A stretch of 64,000 bases of DNA, taken from positions 45,522,001 to 45,586,000 of the forward strand of contig CP141127.1 of the NCBI GenBank assembly GCA_035236585.1, in the 5' to 3' direction. Position 1 is the stretch's first letter; each line of letters opens with the position of its first letter. A program made the position numbers and the translations under genes. Below the pieces are notes generated by a model. That model made no database searches. It was given only the letters and a program-made list of their open reading frames with translations, and was not told the DNA's origin. Shown here in pieces: positions 46,280 to 57,897 of this stretch. This stretch comes from Warburgia ugandensis (lineage: Eukaryota; Streptophyta; Magnoliopsida; Canellales; Canellaceae).

Positions 46280-46810
46280 CTAAGTTGTTGTATCTTCTTC
46301 TTGGGCTTTAAGGACTCTTTCTACAAGAACTGATTTAATTGTGATGTTTGTGAGTAAAGCTCTTGGCTGTCTACTTAATGCATCAGCTACTACATTTGCT
46401 TTTCCAGGATGGTATTGGATGGCAAAATCATAGTCTTTGATATACTCTATCCATCTTCTTTGTCTTATGTTCAAATCAGCCTGAGTGAAGATGTATTTAA
46501 GACTTTTATGATCTATGAATACATTGAATTTTTCTCCATACAAATAATCTCTCCAAATTTTCAGCGCAAAAACTATAGCTGCCAATTCTAGGTCATGTAC
46601 TGGGTAATTTATTTCATGTTTCTTCAATTATCTAGATGCATAAGCAATGACCTTCCCATTTTGCATCAACACAAACCCTAACCCTTTGCCTGAAGCATCA
46701 GAGTATATTTCATATCCTCCACTTCTAGATGGCAAAGTCAATACTGATGCTGTAGTTAACCTCTTCTTTAGCTCTTGAAAACTATTTTCACATTCTCCTA
46801 TCCAAGTGAA
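46280..46810 (-). pseudogene. RNase H domain of fragment F
   Basis: 46,280-46,627 reads [48 protein letters not shown] and [15 protein letters not shown]; the final VADALSR is intact. The first block (EIYSDASGKG form) lies upstream at about 46,690-46,730 after a stop near 46,628. Same domain and order as 25,694-26,167 in D. Confidence 0.88.
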
Positions 46811-47010
46811 TTATACCCCCTTTCTTGTCAAGGAAGTCAAGGGAAGAGCTATACGAGAAAATCCTTGAATGAATCTATAGTAGTATCCTACTAGTCCAAG
46901 AAAACTATGTATTTCTGTTACTATTTTAGGTTTCTTCCAATTCATTACTACTTCAATCTTGGTGGGGTCCACTTCTATTCCATTCTTGAAAATTACATGA
47001 CCCAAGAAAT
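46811..47010 (-). pseudogene. C-terminal end of RT of fragment F, cut at 47,010
   Basis: GHVIFKNGIEVDPTKIEVVM followed by HSFLGLVGYYYRFIQGFS is the thumb/connection part after the FxDD motif. The frame is severed at about 47,010, where the plus-strand fragment G begins. The rest of RT, protease and gag are missing from F. Confidence 0.87.
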
Positions 47011-49408
47011 TTATAAGAAAAAGATATTAAAGATAAGACCTTAGAATTATTACAAAATTTGAAAATAATAATAATAAATAATAAATATAATTGTAAGAGT
47101 TACAATTACTACATAGATGTAGTATTATGACAATTAGCTAAAGGATTGAATCAATAAAATAGAAATGATCTTACTTGAGAAGAATTTAAGGAGATAGGTA
47201 AATATTTTCAAAATTGGTGAATGAGAGAAGAGTTTTAATAAAGACAAATAAGGAGATAAAATTTAGAGGAACATTGATTCAACTATATGATAGAATAGAA
47301 ATATGGAAATAATTACGGACTATAGTAAAGAGAAGTATATTTTGCATTGATGATAAAATGGAAAGTGAAGACCTATAAATGAATATGGATATTAATATGA
47401 TGAATTTAGGGAATATTGATTCTACTTATATGATAGATTTAGTGATATTGAAAGAATTGTGAAATATAGTGAGGAAAAATACATTTTTGTAGGAATGGTG
47501 AAATAATCATAAGAAATGAAGACCTATAAACAAATATAGGCATCTAAACTTAAGTGTAAATTTTGGACAAATGAGATGATTATGAATGAGGTATGAATCC
47601 AGATTTTGGAGAAATATGTGGTTAGGAATTTCAAGATATTTTGGAGATTTTCAATCTAACATAAGATTGTAGGAGGAAATATCTATAGTAGTTGAGGAAA
47701 AGGACATCAACTGATCTGAATAAGTGGAAAGAACAAATTTTAAGGATTAGTAGACAAAGGAGTGATTATAGTAATAAGTTTACATTGAGAATTAACAATT
47801 TTCTTGAGAAAAGAAAAAGGAATGTCAATGTTAGGATGCCTTGAACCTAAATGATATTATTGAGGAAATTAAGTCCCCTTTTACTCTATAAGGATGGGTG
47901 ATTTCCAAATTTATTATCATCAATTGGGAATATAAAATGAAGCATAATAGTATGAAATCAAAACAAATTTTGAGTTAAATGAGTTGGATAAATGATATTC
48001 GTGAATTTGAGGAGAATAAAATATATTAGATGAATTGGTAAGGATATATGGAATTGATTTGAGAAAATCAAGAGTATTTATAGAATATGTGATAGACACT
48101 TACAAAACTTGTCAACTATCTGGTAAGTGTACCTGCTGATTGAAGAAAGCAATGTTTAGGGTCATATAAATTCTAAGAATGATATGGAAGTTAACCCAAC
48201 AAAGACGGAAGATGATACTAATGACCATGACAATTAGAGTAATTTATCTTTTATTGATTGTATAACATACTATAAGGACATTCTTTTAGTATAATCTTGC
48301 CATTGATTACATAAACCATAAAGAGTTTATGATAGATTATTGAGACTTGAATAATATATGGTAAATTAGGGAGTTTTTAAAGACTTGAGAGTGGATAACT
48401 ACAAAGTCAATATGGACTCTTTTAATAGGAATTATCAAGAATACTTTAAATAAAGGGTTAGTATGATATGGAAAAGTTTTGAGGTATGCTTGAAAGAACC
48501 ATGAGGAAATACATGATCTTGAAAATTTAAAACCAATGATATATATATATATATATATATGAAAGTAAAAGAGACAAATATTATCATTGATTTTGAGATC
48601 CTTAAGAATAGTATTATGAATGTGAGATAACAAAAGTGGATGGAGTATATATAAACATTACTATGACACCATCCATACATAATCTTAAAAAGAAGAAATA
48701 AGAAAGTTAAGTGCTATGAATAAAGAGGAAATTATAGTACAAGAATAGTAATGAAAGTTGAGGAAGAAGTTATTACAAGGAAACTATTAATTAATATTAG
48801 GATTTGGAAAGAAATTTTCAGTAGAAAGAAATAGTAAAGGAGTATGATTATCTAAAAGAGAAATGAGATAAGTACTTCTAGATAATGGAAGAACCAAGCA
48901 GAGATAATTACTCCCCAATATTGGAAGATTGTTTCAAAGAACAATAGTTGAAATTGTAGAACCAAGCAATATGTCATTTTGGTAGATAGTCTAATGACTA
49001 TACATATTAGGGAAAATATTCCAAAACTATATATGTTGAAAAGGAATGAGGACGAGCAATAGAAGTTAGAATGGAAAAATATAAGTATTGAAAGATTGGT
49101 GAAAATGAGCAGTAAAAATTTAGTATACAAGTCAAAAGAAATAGGACAAGTGATTAATCCTCTTGGAAAGTCTAGCAAAGAAATAGGACAAGTGATTAAT
49201 GCATTAGCATTATTAGTGAGGTGCATGCTTACATTAGTAAATGACCCCAAAATATGATTTTTACCTTTGAGAAGAAGGTAACATGAACTATGAATGAAAG
49301 GAAATGAAGGTTTCCTTAAGTGGCAAGGCCACATGAACAAACCTATGAATGAGTTAATGAAAACTCATAAGTAAGTTGAAATGCGAATTTCAAGGATGAA
49401 ATTATTAT
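47011..49408 (+). pseudogene. Internal remains of fragment G (family D gag and pol), plus strand
   Basis: Heavily decayed, AT-rich interior of a plus-strand family-D element with no usable open frame. Two islands identify it. At about 47,165-47,200, ACTTGAGAAGAATTTAAGGA reads T-stop-EEFKE, the capsid block TWEEFKEI of D. At about 48,105-48,220, LGHINSKNDMEVNPTK matches LGHVISKNGVEVDPTK of RT. The distance between the two is about 1 kb against 1.9 kb in D, and from the RT island to the polypurine tract it is 1.2 kb against 2.0 kb, so there were several deletions. A (AT)n run lies at 48,538-48,560. Confidence 0.75.
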
Positions 49409-49421
49409 AAGGGGGGACGAT
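49409..49421 (+). other. Polypurine tract of fragment G
   Basis: AAGGGGGGACGAT directly before TGTAATAACCCC. The preceding TTTCAAGGATGAAATTATT is the usual sequence at the end of pol in this family. Confidence 0.87.
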
Positions 49422-49736
49422 TGTAATAACCCCAATTTTTGTAAATTGATTGAGAAAATCAATTTAGTTTGAATTTTTAGAAATTCTGGGCTAGAATATT
49501 AGGTTATTGGAAATTCTCTCTTTATAGAGATTAAAACATGATTTAAAACTGACAAATTATGAATGTACTTGAAAAAAATGATCGAAATGACACTAAGTAT
49601 GTTCAATTTCGAGTTAAAATTAAAAACCCCTAATTTTCTCCATTTTTATGAATAAAAGGGTAAAATGGTAATTTTACCTATAACCGAGATCTAATACTTC
49701 AATATTTAGAATGTACTCAGAAATACAATTCCAAGG

Positions 49737-50226
49737 CCACTAATAAGAATTCGGGTGTCTCTAACTATCACAACGCGTTTTCCCTAGGAAACTTGGGAAG
49801 AACAAAACCGTGAGGGGTGTATGGGCATCTCAAAGCGGACAATATTGTGACTGTTGGAACCCCAAGGTGTTATAAATGGTATTAGAGCCAGTTCCCCTCT
49901 TAGTGTGGTGGCTAAGCCGCACGCAGGCACTCGTGTGTGGTAATACACGCGGGGACGTGTGTCCCTAAAGGGGGATAGGTTGTGAAGCCTTGGCCGATGA
50001 GGGCGGGCTAAAAAGAGCTGGCAAGCTTCTAGGCAAGGTGAGGAACAGGGAGTTTAGTCCCACATTGCTCGGGGAAGAGGAAACTGGACCATTAATAAGA
50101 ATTCGAGTGTCTCTAACAGTCACAATGTGTTTTCCCTAGGAAACATAGGAAGAACAAAACCGTGAGGGGTGTATGGGCGCCCCAAAGCGGACAATATTTT
50201 GACTGTTGGAACCCCAGGGTGTTACA
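49737..50226 (+). mobile_element. TRIM-like miniature LTR retrotransposon
   Basis: Two direct repeats of about 138 bp (49,737-49,874 and 50,089-50,226) share TAATAAGAATTCG, TGTCTCTAAC, TTTTCCCTAGGAAAC, AAACCGTGAGGGGTGTATGG, AAAGCGGACAATATT and GACTGTTGGAACCCC, ending GTGTTATA and GTGTTACA. Between them are 214 bp that start with a primer site TGGTATTAGAGCCA (initiator tRNA-Met type, one change) at 49,877 and end with a purine stretch GGGGAAGAGGAAACTGG before the second repeat. Short LTRs, PBS, PPT and no coding region are the definition of TRIM elements. The exact LTR start is uncertain because no clear TG end or flanking duplication is visible. Confidence 0.72.
49877..49890 (+). other. Primer binding site of the TRIM-like element
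   Basis: TGGTATTAGAGCCA, one mismatch to the plant TGGTATCAGAGCC consensus, two bases after the first terminal repeat. The same site stands in element E at 34,037. Confidence 0.75.
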
Positions 50227-52501
50227 TAAGGTCACTTTAGTAAATGCTGAATATGGTGGCTAAGGTGGTTCTCTAATAGAGCCTCGCTCTTCCCTTACCT
50301 TCCATTGATGTTTGTGAGGTCTAAATGCCTCCTTACATGAGGATTGAAGTAACCACTTTGTGTTCTTCCATTCAATTAGTAAACCTTAGTCAATTGGAAA
50401 TAAGAGGAGTTGTCTAGACTTAGGATGGAATAAGCTATCTTCAACCAGTAAAACATTAACTGGTTGAATAATAATAATAATAATAGCATAAAAGGTTAGT
50501 AAATTATCTAATCTTAATAAAAATTGTAAGTAAGATAAGGATGATCAAACAAGATCCATAGGATCTTGAATCATCAAGAACAATAAGAATCCTAATGTTG
50601 TATTTTATTATGTATCTATGTATGTATGTTGTAGACAAATCTAGATAGAGAATCCAAACCCTTGATCAAATATGATTCAAGGAAGAGAACTAAGATCCTC
50701 CTCCTTAGGGATGATTAAACAACTGAACTTAGATCAAAGAAGAACTAGATGATAGAAGATCTAAGCCCTTGATCTTTATCAACAAGTATAAATTATTGAT
50801 CAAAGGATCTATGAAAGATCAAAATCAAAGAAAGGAATACACAAAGACTAAGAATAGAAAATACTTAGATCTAAAAGATTAGAAGTTCATTCTAACCATC
50901 AAATCTATTGATCAATAGAATAGACACTATCTGAGGAAGATAGATCACGACAGGACAAAAGATCTAGATCCTTTATATCAATAGACACGATTAAACAAAG
51001 AATATAGATAGGATCAAAACTATAGGATTATTAAGATTGTATAAATATTGACAGTATGTATGGATTTACAAATTACATATGTCGGTCAAGATCATGGAAG
51101 ATCTGAAGAGATGGATCACTACTTGAAGGTAGGTAGATTTTATGAATGCATTTACATGAGATATATGTGTTGAATACATGATCTTATGTCTAGAAATGTT
51201 AACAGGCGTAATGTAAATACTTGTATTAAATCCCTTGAAAACCCTTATGATCCAACTAAAACACATATGAAATGGTTAAGTTAGAATTGAGGAAAAAACT
51301 CTAAGTGAATAGGGAACTAGAAGATATTCCAGCCCTAAGTAAACGTATAGATTGTCTGATCCATATGAGAATTACTTTACATACAAGAATGGAGGCTTGT
51401 GGTTTTATTTTAAATAGGTGTATGCTTGGGGATGCTATGCTAGGAGAGTTAGTAGGGTTTGGCCACCTGCTCTCTGAAACTTGTTATGATATGAATAGAA
51501 TGCCTAAGTGAGGCTAAACATCGGGTGAGGCAATTATGGGAAGGCTACTACTATGACAACCATGGTCTCCCCCCCATACAGGCATTGATATTATGATTTC
51601 CACCAAGGATGGTATAGGTGGATTATTAGGCAATTATCCAGGTGCACTGGTACAAATTATGACTACATGCAGAGTAGTCCTTTGAGTATTTTTGCATTAT
51701 GATGCATGGCATAGTGAAATGCCTTATTATATAGCATGATGAGATGCGAGGTAATCATGGATTACTGATACTGCCCAGATGAGGGAGTATATCTAGCAAA
51801 GTCTGGATGATCTATCAACTCAATATAAACTGGGTATGATTATGTTTTGAGATATTAACTAATTTTCACGACTTTGACCAATATATATACAAAGTATACA
51901 ATACTTATGTGTAAGGATGTACATATATGACCAAGTAAAGAGATTGATCCATGAGTATGAATAATGGGATTATGAAGTATTAGGATTATACTGTTAAATT
52001 ATTATGCTTCTTGAATCCCCTGCCAAGCATAGATTGCTGAGATATTGTAAATGTTTCAATGTTTACAATATCTTAGATATAGAGAAGGAGAATTAAGAGC
52101 TTAAGACTCAAGAAGACTTGGAAAAATAATCAATTAGGGTATATCCCTCGAAGACATGTATTTTATTTGAGAGCATTATATCGTATTGAGAATTTTTAGT
52201 GTATGATGAGTTTTGAAATTTGGATTTTGTAATTTGGACAAGTATTGTACTAATACCTTAATTGTACTATGAACCACTGGATGGATTCTAAAATATAATA
52301 AAAGTATATTCCTTTAATGGAATTTTATCTTGTACAAAATTCTACTTATGTTTATGTATGAAGTGATGACTTGGGTTTTTCAAAACAAGTTCTAAAGAAT
52401 GGAATTTCTGCTGCTTTGTTTTTTGAAATTTTTTTACTACTAAGGGCCCTGCCTTTGAAAAAGGTATTACAAAATGTGTTACAAAAACTCGAGTCGTCAC
52501 A

Positions 52502-52975
52502 CCTCATGGGATCAACCTCTCTCACATGCAATACTACTTTGATTCATGTGCTTATGAGTAATATTAAAGCTACATGACCACAAATGAAAGGCTGAATATA
52601 TGAAGTAGGGGTTGCTCTATATTTGTATAGCAAAATTGATATGTTGAGTAAAAATAGATTATCTGAAACAATGGTTTGATGTCTTCATAATGAATAAGCC
52701 ACCTATGCAACCTCAAACTAAGGTTTGTTCTTTCTATTCTAATCCTAATCACTCTACTCCTTAGTGTCCTTCTAACCTTGGTTTCCCTAAGTTCTTTTCA
52801 GAGAAGGTGAATGCTATGAACACATATCACCAACCTAACAACAATAACCCATATTCTAAGACCTACAACTCTAGATGGACAAGGCATCGCAACTTTTCAT
52901 GGCCAAAGAATAATCACTAAGGGGGTCCATCGAGGAATCCCCCTCAATCAGCTCCAATTCTCATGCAAAGTGGTG
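52502..52975 (+). pseudogene. Athila-like gag zinc-finger region fragment, plus strand
   Basis: The plus strand reads EKVNAMNTYHQPNNNNPYSK followed by TYNSRWTRHRNFSWPKNN, matching the Athila/Tat Gag segment EQVNAxxx...NDPYSNTYNPGWRNHPNFSW. Upstream, MNKPPMQPQTKVCSFYSNPN fits the cysteine-bearing part before it. Stops interrupt it. It starts directly at the end of the G LTR, so G sits in or next to an older Athila-like element of opposite orientation to element B. Confidence 0.78.
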
Positions 52976-52980
52976 AAAAT

Positions 52981-53160
52981 GCATGACTTTTTGCATTGAT
53001 TATTTTAATCACATTTGGTTTCCTATAAACTCTACAAAAAACTATGTGAAGCACAATATGGGCTGATAGAAATGAATGATTTTTTGTATGGACCATTTTA
53101 ATCATTTTTTATTCCATAGCTTGACACACAAAAAACCCTACAAAGTACAATATAGGCCAT
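52981..53160. repeat. Tandem duplication of about 93 bp
   Basis: ATGACTTTTTGCATTGATTA with CTACAAAAAACTATG and CACAATATGGGC (52,981-53,068) is repeated as ATGATTTTTTGTATGGACCA with CCCTACAAAGTACAATATAGGCC (53,074-53,160). Diverged, two copies. Confidence 0.6.
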
Positions 53161-53410
53161 TGGATCATCTTCTCACTTCCTATAAAAGAGTAAAAAACTT
53201 ATTTAAATTGTATAAAATTATGATGATTCATGTACTTCATCTGAATTTGCTTCTAAACCTACAAAATACCAAACTTTTGAATTATTAGGCTAGAAATGCT
53301 TATGTTATGAATTTTGGAGAAAAATTTAGACTTTTGTACTCTAATTTATAACACATGGACTACTAATTGGGTATTTTTTATGCAAAATTGAATATGTAAT
53401 GTGGCTATAA
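53161..53410 (-). mobile_element. Piece of Athila-like LTR next to element B gag
   Basis: Related to 7,790-8,060 of the element A LTR: both have GGATCATxxTCTxACTTCCTA, ATGAATTTTGG and TTTTATGCAAAATT in the same order. In element B it follows gag almost at once (gag block ends near 53,450), so pol has been deleted or this is the 3' LTR joined by a large internal deletion. Confidence 0.55.
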
Positions 53411-53439
53411 ATTTCTTTCCATGCAAGTAGAGTAATTCC

Positions 53440-54047
53440 ATTATTGAAAATTATCAAGAAGTGTTTCAAAGAAATTGAGTCATGAAAGCTCCCCCATTAG
53501 AGACATCTATCATATGTCGATTTTGTGGTGTTAAACCTTCATAGAAATATTGAACTTGCTTCCACTTCTCAAAACCATGGCAGGGACATTTCAAAAGCAA
53601 GTCCTTCCAATGTTCCTAGCATTCATAGAAATTTCACCCCTTCTTTTTGTTAGAAATTTATAATTTCGTCCCTAAGGGCATTGGTTTTATGGAATGAGAA
53701 AACCTTATTGAGGAATTTCTTGGATAATTGATCGCATGTGGTCATAGACCCTACTTGTAGAGAGTTGAGCCATACCTTAGCTTTGTCCTTAATAGAAAAT
53801 GGGAATAGCCTTCATCTAAAAAGTTGTGGTATTCAAAGTTAGAACAAATTCCTAAAAATTCCTTAACATGATGGTATGGGTCTTCCTTGTCCAACCCATA
53901 AAAAGTAAGTAGAAGTTGAATAACCACTGGTTTCAACTCACAATGATCTGCATTTATTCTAGGTCATGTAATGCATGAAGGTGAGTTGTATTGTACTAGT
54001 GCAGAGTAATCCCTCAATGATTTTACTTCTACTTCCTCATTGGCCAT
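53440..54047 (-). pseudogene. Gag N-terminal part of Athila-like element B
   Basis: The likely start is the ATG at 54,047 (MANEEVEVKSLRDYSALVQY), matching the family MANxExxKTLRDYAAP. After a stop, the open frame at 53,751-53,936 reads MKPVVIQLLLTFYGLDKEDP and YHHVKEFLGICSNFEYHN, the LKPxVIQLLPTFHGLxxEDPYxHxKEFxxxC signature. Further left the capsid region can be followed to about 53,450 with frameshifts. It belongs to the same group as element A gag (1-1,700), which shows the same block at 1,437. No protease or RT follows. Confidence 0.85.
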
Positions 54048-55307
54048 TTCTATGTCAAGGATCTCTTGATCTTCTTGAGTCTCTTAGCCTTGCCACACAG
54101 ATCATTTGATCATTGTATCTAAAGGTACTAGATGATGAATAAGTGATCGATGACCATGCATACATTAAAAGATGACATATTTGTATACAAGGAAACTAAG
54201 TTGTTGTATATAATGAAAGATGCATTTTTTTCTCTAGTCTAGGGGAGACCTAAACTAGAATTTGCAACCTAAATACTAAAATAAATAAACAAAGAAGGAC
54301 AACAAAATGCCTAATCTTAGGCAACCATTTGAAAGGCTTATTTTCTTGAATTTCTTTATGGGAGAAGCATTAAGATTATTTCTAACCCTAGGTAGCTCCT
54401 CCTCTCTTTTAGACAAACCCTATTGCTTACTAGTTAGATCCTAATCTTAACCAACCACTTCACATCCTCCTCAATTACTCATAGTTAATCTAAGTCATAG
54501 AATGTCCTAATACAGCTAGTCATTTAAATACCAGTGATTAGATAGCAGCCACTACATTGGTAATAGGCCACTTCCTTCTAAGAGGGCCCTATGAGCTCGA
54601 ATGGTTGCTATGGTCTCTTCTAGATTGATTTTAAATTAAAAACTAGAAGGTTGGGTTGCCTCAGGTGCTATTTAACCTAGGTGGGCTAAGGATTCGTGAT
54701 GAAATTCACACTTGATCTTATGGGAGTGAAGTGCCCTCATTGACATTTTAAATAATCCCATGCAATTCGATCAATATATAAGCACCTTAAAGCAATAAAC
54801 GCATCCTATTTATGTAAGGAAAGCTGTAAATATATTGTAAACCTTACAATGCAACAATTTAAGGAATGCTTTCTATTTGCTCTATGCTACCATTCAAATG
54901 CAACTAAGTTAACAATGTAACCTAATCTAAGAATTGGAAAAAAGGGAAGAATAGCCTCATAGAGGGGTCCTGAAAATAGTCTTCACGTAAGTGGTGGGTC
55001 CATGTATAGCCCACCCCCTTTTCCATGTTGGGATGGCCTTTCCTTGACCTATATTATTACAACCCTCAAATTAAATGAATGAATTGTGTATATATAAAAT
55101 ACAACTTCATCCTCACTACAATTTAGTCAAATCTTTCTCCAAAGCTTTATTCATGTCCAAATTCTTGCATAAAAGGAAATGGGAAAGTATCAACTTCTTC
55201 TTGTACAAGGAAAGTTATGCAAAAATGGAAAGTATGCTAAAACATAAACTATCCTATATGCACTAGTGGTAAAGCACTACAACCCAAATTTAATTGAACT
55301 CCATCGT
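54048..55307 (-). other. Untranslated leader of element B
   Basis: About 1.26 kb between PBS and gag, similar in length and content to the leader of element A. 54,400-54,790 carries the module also seen in A and in family-D LTRs (GCTTACTAGTTAG, GCCACTA, CCTATGAGCTCGA, AGATTGATTTTAAATTA). 54,800-55,300 shows nothing else. Confidence 0.6.
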
Positions 55308-55329
55308 AAATCCTTAGCAAAGGTGTCAA
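55308..55329 (-). other. Primer binding site of element B (tRNA-Asp type, decayed)
   Basis: Minus strand TTGACACCTTTGCTAAGGATTT against the Athila/Tat form TTGGCGCCGTTGCCGGGGATT: mostly G-to-A and C-to-T changes, as expected from long methylation. It stands directly after the LTR end ACACACCA. Confidence 0.6.
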
Positions 55330-57428
55330 AAACTTGGTGTGTCTTAAATAATACCACAAGTGCATGACTCCATTAGAGTGTAGAATTAACAAGGACAGGT
55401 TGATCCCACAAAGACACTTTAATAAATAATAGTTAATTGGAATGTACGTTGTCTTACTTTAACCTTGCCAAGCATTCAAGTGAAAGACACATATGCAAAA
55501 AGAAAGACAAGTAACTAATGAAAAAAAGAAACAACTACTAAAGAAGAAACATCTAAACTTACGAAAAAGTAGATCCTAAATTAGAAAGCAAGTAATTAAG
55601 GAAACACAAAAAATTATCTAAATGAGCAAGGAAATAGACTAGAAAACTTTCTAAAACTACAACTAACTACAAAAAGGAAACCTTTTGCAATTACCATTAA
55701 CTAGAAAAGGTAGCAAGAACTATTTCATTAATGGCCAAATTACAAGGAATTGTTACATACACAAGGGAAAGAAAGCATGTAAATAAAAAAATCCTCCACA
55801 TTTGGATTTGAATTCCAGTGTAGGGCCTACATGTTGTGTCACTCAACAAGAGCTTGTAAAATTCTCTTCAACCCAAAATATGCTAAGTTACCACCAAGCT
55901 TTTCATCTTTTGTATCCCAACATGCGACAAATTGGCCAATTGTATCCAATGATCCTTAGGAATAAAGTATTAGTGAAACTAAGAAAAGAGGAGTACTAAC
56001 ACTTTTTCCTAAACTATCATCACCCAAGAAAGAAATAAGAATGATAGAAAAGGAAGTACAAAAAAAGTTACGGTGTTTTACCAAAGTTGGAGACTCGTAA
56101 AAGAAAGAGGGAAATTTTAGAGTTTAGCGGTCATTCATCTTTAGGGAAGGTTAATCATAGAGGTGGCTTCCTTCCTTAAACATAAGATAGAAGAAAAGAA
56201 AACAAATTGGAGATAGTGGCCCATGTTTTAGGACTCACTCATTCCTAGTATTAGGAGATGAAGTGAGAAGGTACATGGTGCATTCCTACCCTCCAACATG
56301 AAGGCCTTTAGTTAGGAACCTAGGTGGCTTCTGGATGGATTTGCATGTTTCCTTAACCTTAAGAAATTAGAAAGTTTCCTTATTTCCAAGAATATTTTCC
56401 TTTCATGAACCTAAAATTAGAAAGTTAGTGTGTAAACATGGAATTAGAAGTTGTATGAAATTAGAAAGTGGAAAGATAAGGAAACATGGAAAGAGTGTGT
56501 GAATAAAGGAAAGTGAGAATAGAATAGGAAATAAAATATGATGCATGCAAATCTAGCATGGAAGGATCCGTGAGTGCAACTTAGAAAATGAAAAGTGTGT
56601 GTGTTTCTAAATGGAAAGTGGAATGGTTACACTACATGTATCTAAAATTCCTAATTCTACAATGATATGCATCACTATTTTAAACTAAGAATGCTTTCTA
56701 AATCTAATAATCTAATATGGGTGAAGTTTCTACACTCCTATAAAATAAGCAATGAAAAATAAGAAGTCAAACATCGTCAAACATGGGTTTCTAAATTAGG
56801 AAAGTGCTAGATTTAAGAATTTACTATGCAAATACTTTCCAAAATGGACCTAGACTAATCCTAAAACATTCCTAAGATGAATGAAAAGAAATTAAAGTTT
56901 CTAAAGAAAAAAAGTAAATGATCTAAGTTCTAAAATAGGACAGTTCTTAAAACCATGCAAACTAAGCAAGCTCAGGGGAAACTATGATACAACCTAGATC
57001 TATGAAGTAATCTTAACCTAAGGAAATAAAATTATCATGTAAAGCTACCATGAATGCAACCTAAGCAAGCTGCTAAAGATGCCATACAAGTGAACATGAA
57101 AACGAAGCATCCACCAAAAGTTAGTGGAATTGGATGGAAACCTTATGCATGTATGCTCGTAAATGCTAATAGAATGGAAGGGAGACATGGTATGCATCTA
57201 TACTACCCTATGATGAAAAAGATTACCATGAAAAACATGAACTACAAAGCAAGTAAATGAGAAATTATTATGCAAAACTAAGGAAAAACTACAACTAATT
57301 CATGCCTACAAATCTACGTAAGATGAAGAATGACACATGCAGCTACATTAGTTATGTAAATAAGCAAAATCTAGATGAATGCATTCTTGAAGAAGGTAAA
57401 TGGAAAAGATAGAAGATGCTAGAGAATG

Positions 57429-57447
57429 AAAAAAAAAAAAAAAAAAA
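57429..57447. repeat. Poly(A) run
   Basis: Nineteen A in a row inside the element B LTR, followed by CAAAGAGC. Not linked to a LINE or SINE end that I can see. Confidence 0.9.
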
Positions 57448-57624
57448 CAAAGAGCAAGAAAAGGAATTGGACTAGGTTGAGACCCTATCTTTATCTACAA
57501 GGAATTTGATCATGGAAGCTTGAAGGGAGCTTGGGTGAGTGTGATCTTCCTCCCTCTATTTTTGCTTTGATTTAGCTTTGCACTTAAGGGAAGTAAAAAG
57601 ATGAAAACCCTAATTATAACACAT

Positions 57625-57634
57625 CTATTTATAG
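57625..57634 (-). promoter_or_regulatory. TATA box of the element B LTR
   Basis: Minus strand CTATAAATAG followed by ATGTGTTATAATTAGGG. The position, about 2.3 kb before the LTR end, fits an LTR promoter with a long leader. Activity unknown. Confidence 0.45.
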
Positions 57635-57892
57635 ATTTCTAGCATAAGAGTTAAGGGAATTTAAGGGTGGGGACCAAACCAAAGGCTTGATAGGGGGTGT
57701 GGTATTCAAATATAGGAATGGGAGGTGAGAATGGAAGAAATAATATGGGAAGGGAAAGATAAAGGAATAAGAAATCCTAAGGGAAGAATGGAATAATTGG
57801 GAAAAAGAAAAAATTAGAAAGGGAGACTAAGAAGGTAGCTTAGGAATGAAGGGAGGAAGTAAAATCAAATAGCAAAGTGGCTATTGGAGGGG

Positions 57893-57897
57893 GGAGG
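57893..57897. repeat. Target-site duplication GGAGG, left copy
   Basis: GGAGG directly before TGCAAAAACTCAATTTTT. The same word follows the other LTR end at 63,447-63,451. Confidence 0.85.

Larger units (their letters stand above)
49422..52501 (+). mobile_element. 3' LTR of fragment G with an internal TRIM-like replacement
   Basis: Starts TGTAATAACCCCAATTTTT and ends CTCGAGTCGTCACA at 52,501. Of the normal 4.8 kb only 3,080 bp are present, and 490 bp of these are foreign (49,737-50,226). LTR sequence equivalent to about 21,570-23,910 of D is missing at that place. The rest (50,227-52,501) is collinear with the D LTRs in reverse complement. The bases after the end are CCTCA; no matching duplication can be tested because the left end is fused to F. 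Confidence 0.87.

Noticed and set aside
48852..49340. 162-codon minus-strand open frame with many hydrophobic residues
   Set aside because: It is antisense to the decayed interior of fragment G. The hydrophobic look follows from AT-rich complement (Phe, Leu, Ile codons). No signal of a real membrane protein family.
57886..57897. GGAGGGGGGAGG before LTR H read as a polypurine tract of an internal region
   Set aside because: The sequence to the left is element B LTR, not a pol terminus, and GGAGG is repeated on the other side. So it is the target site and H is a solo LTR.
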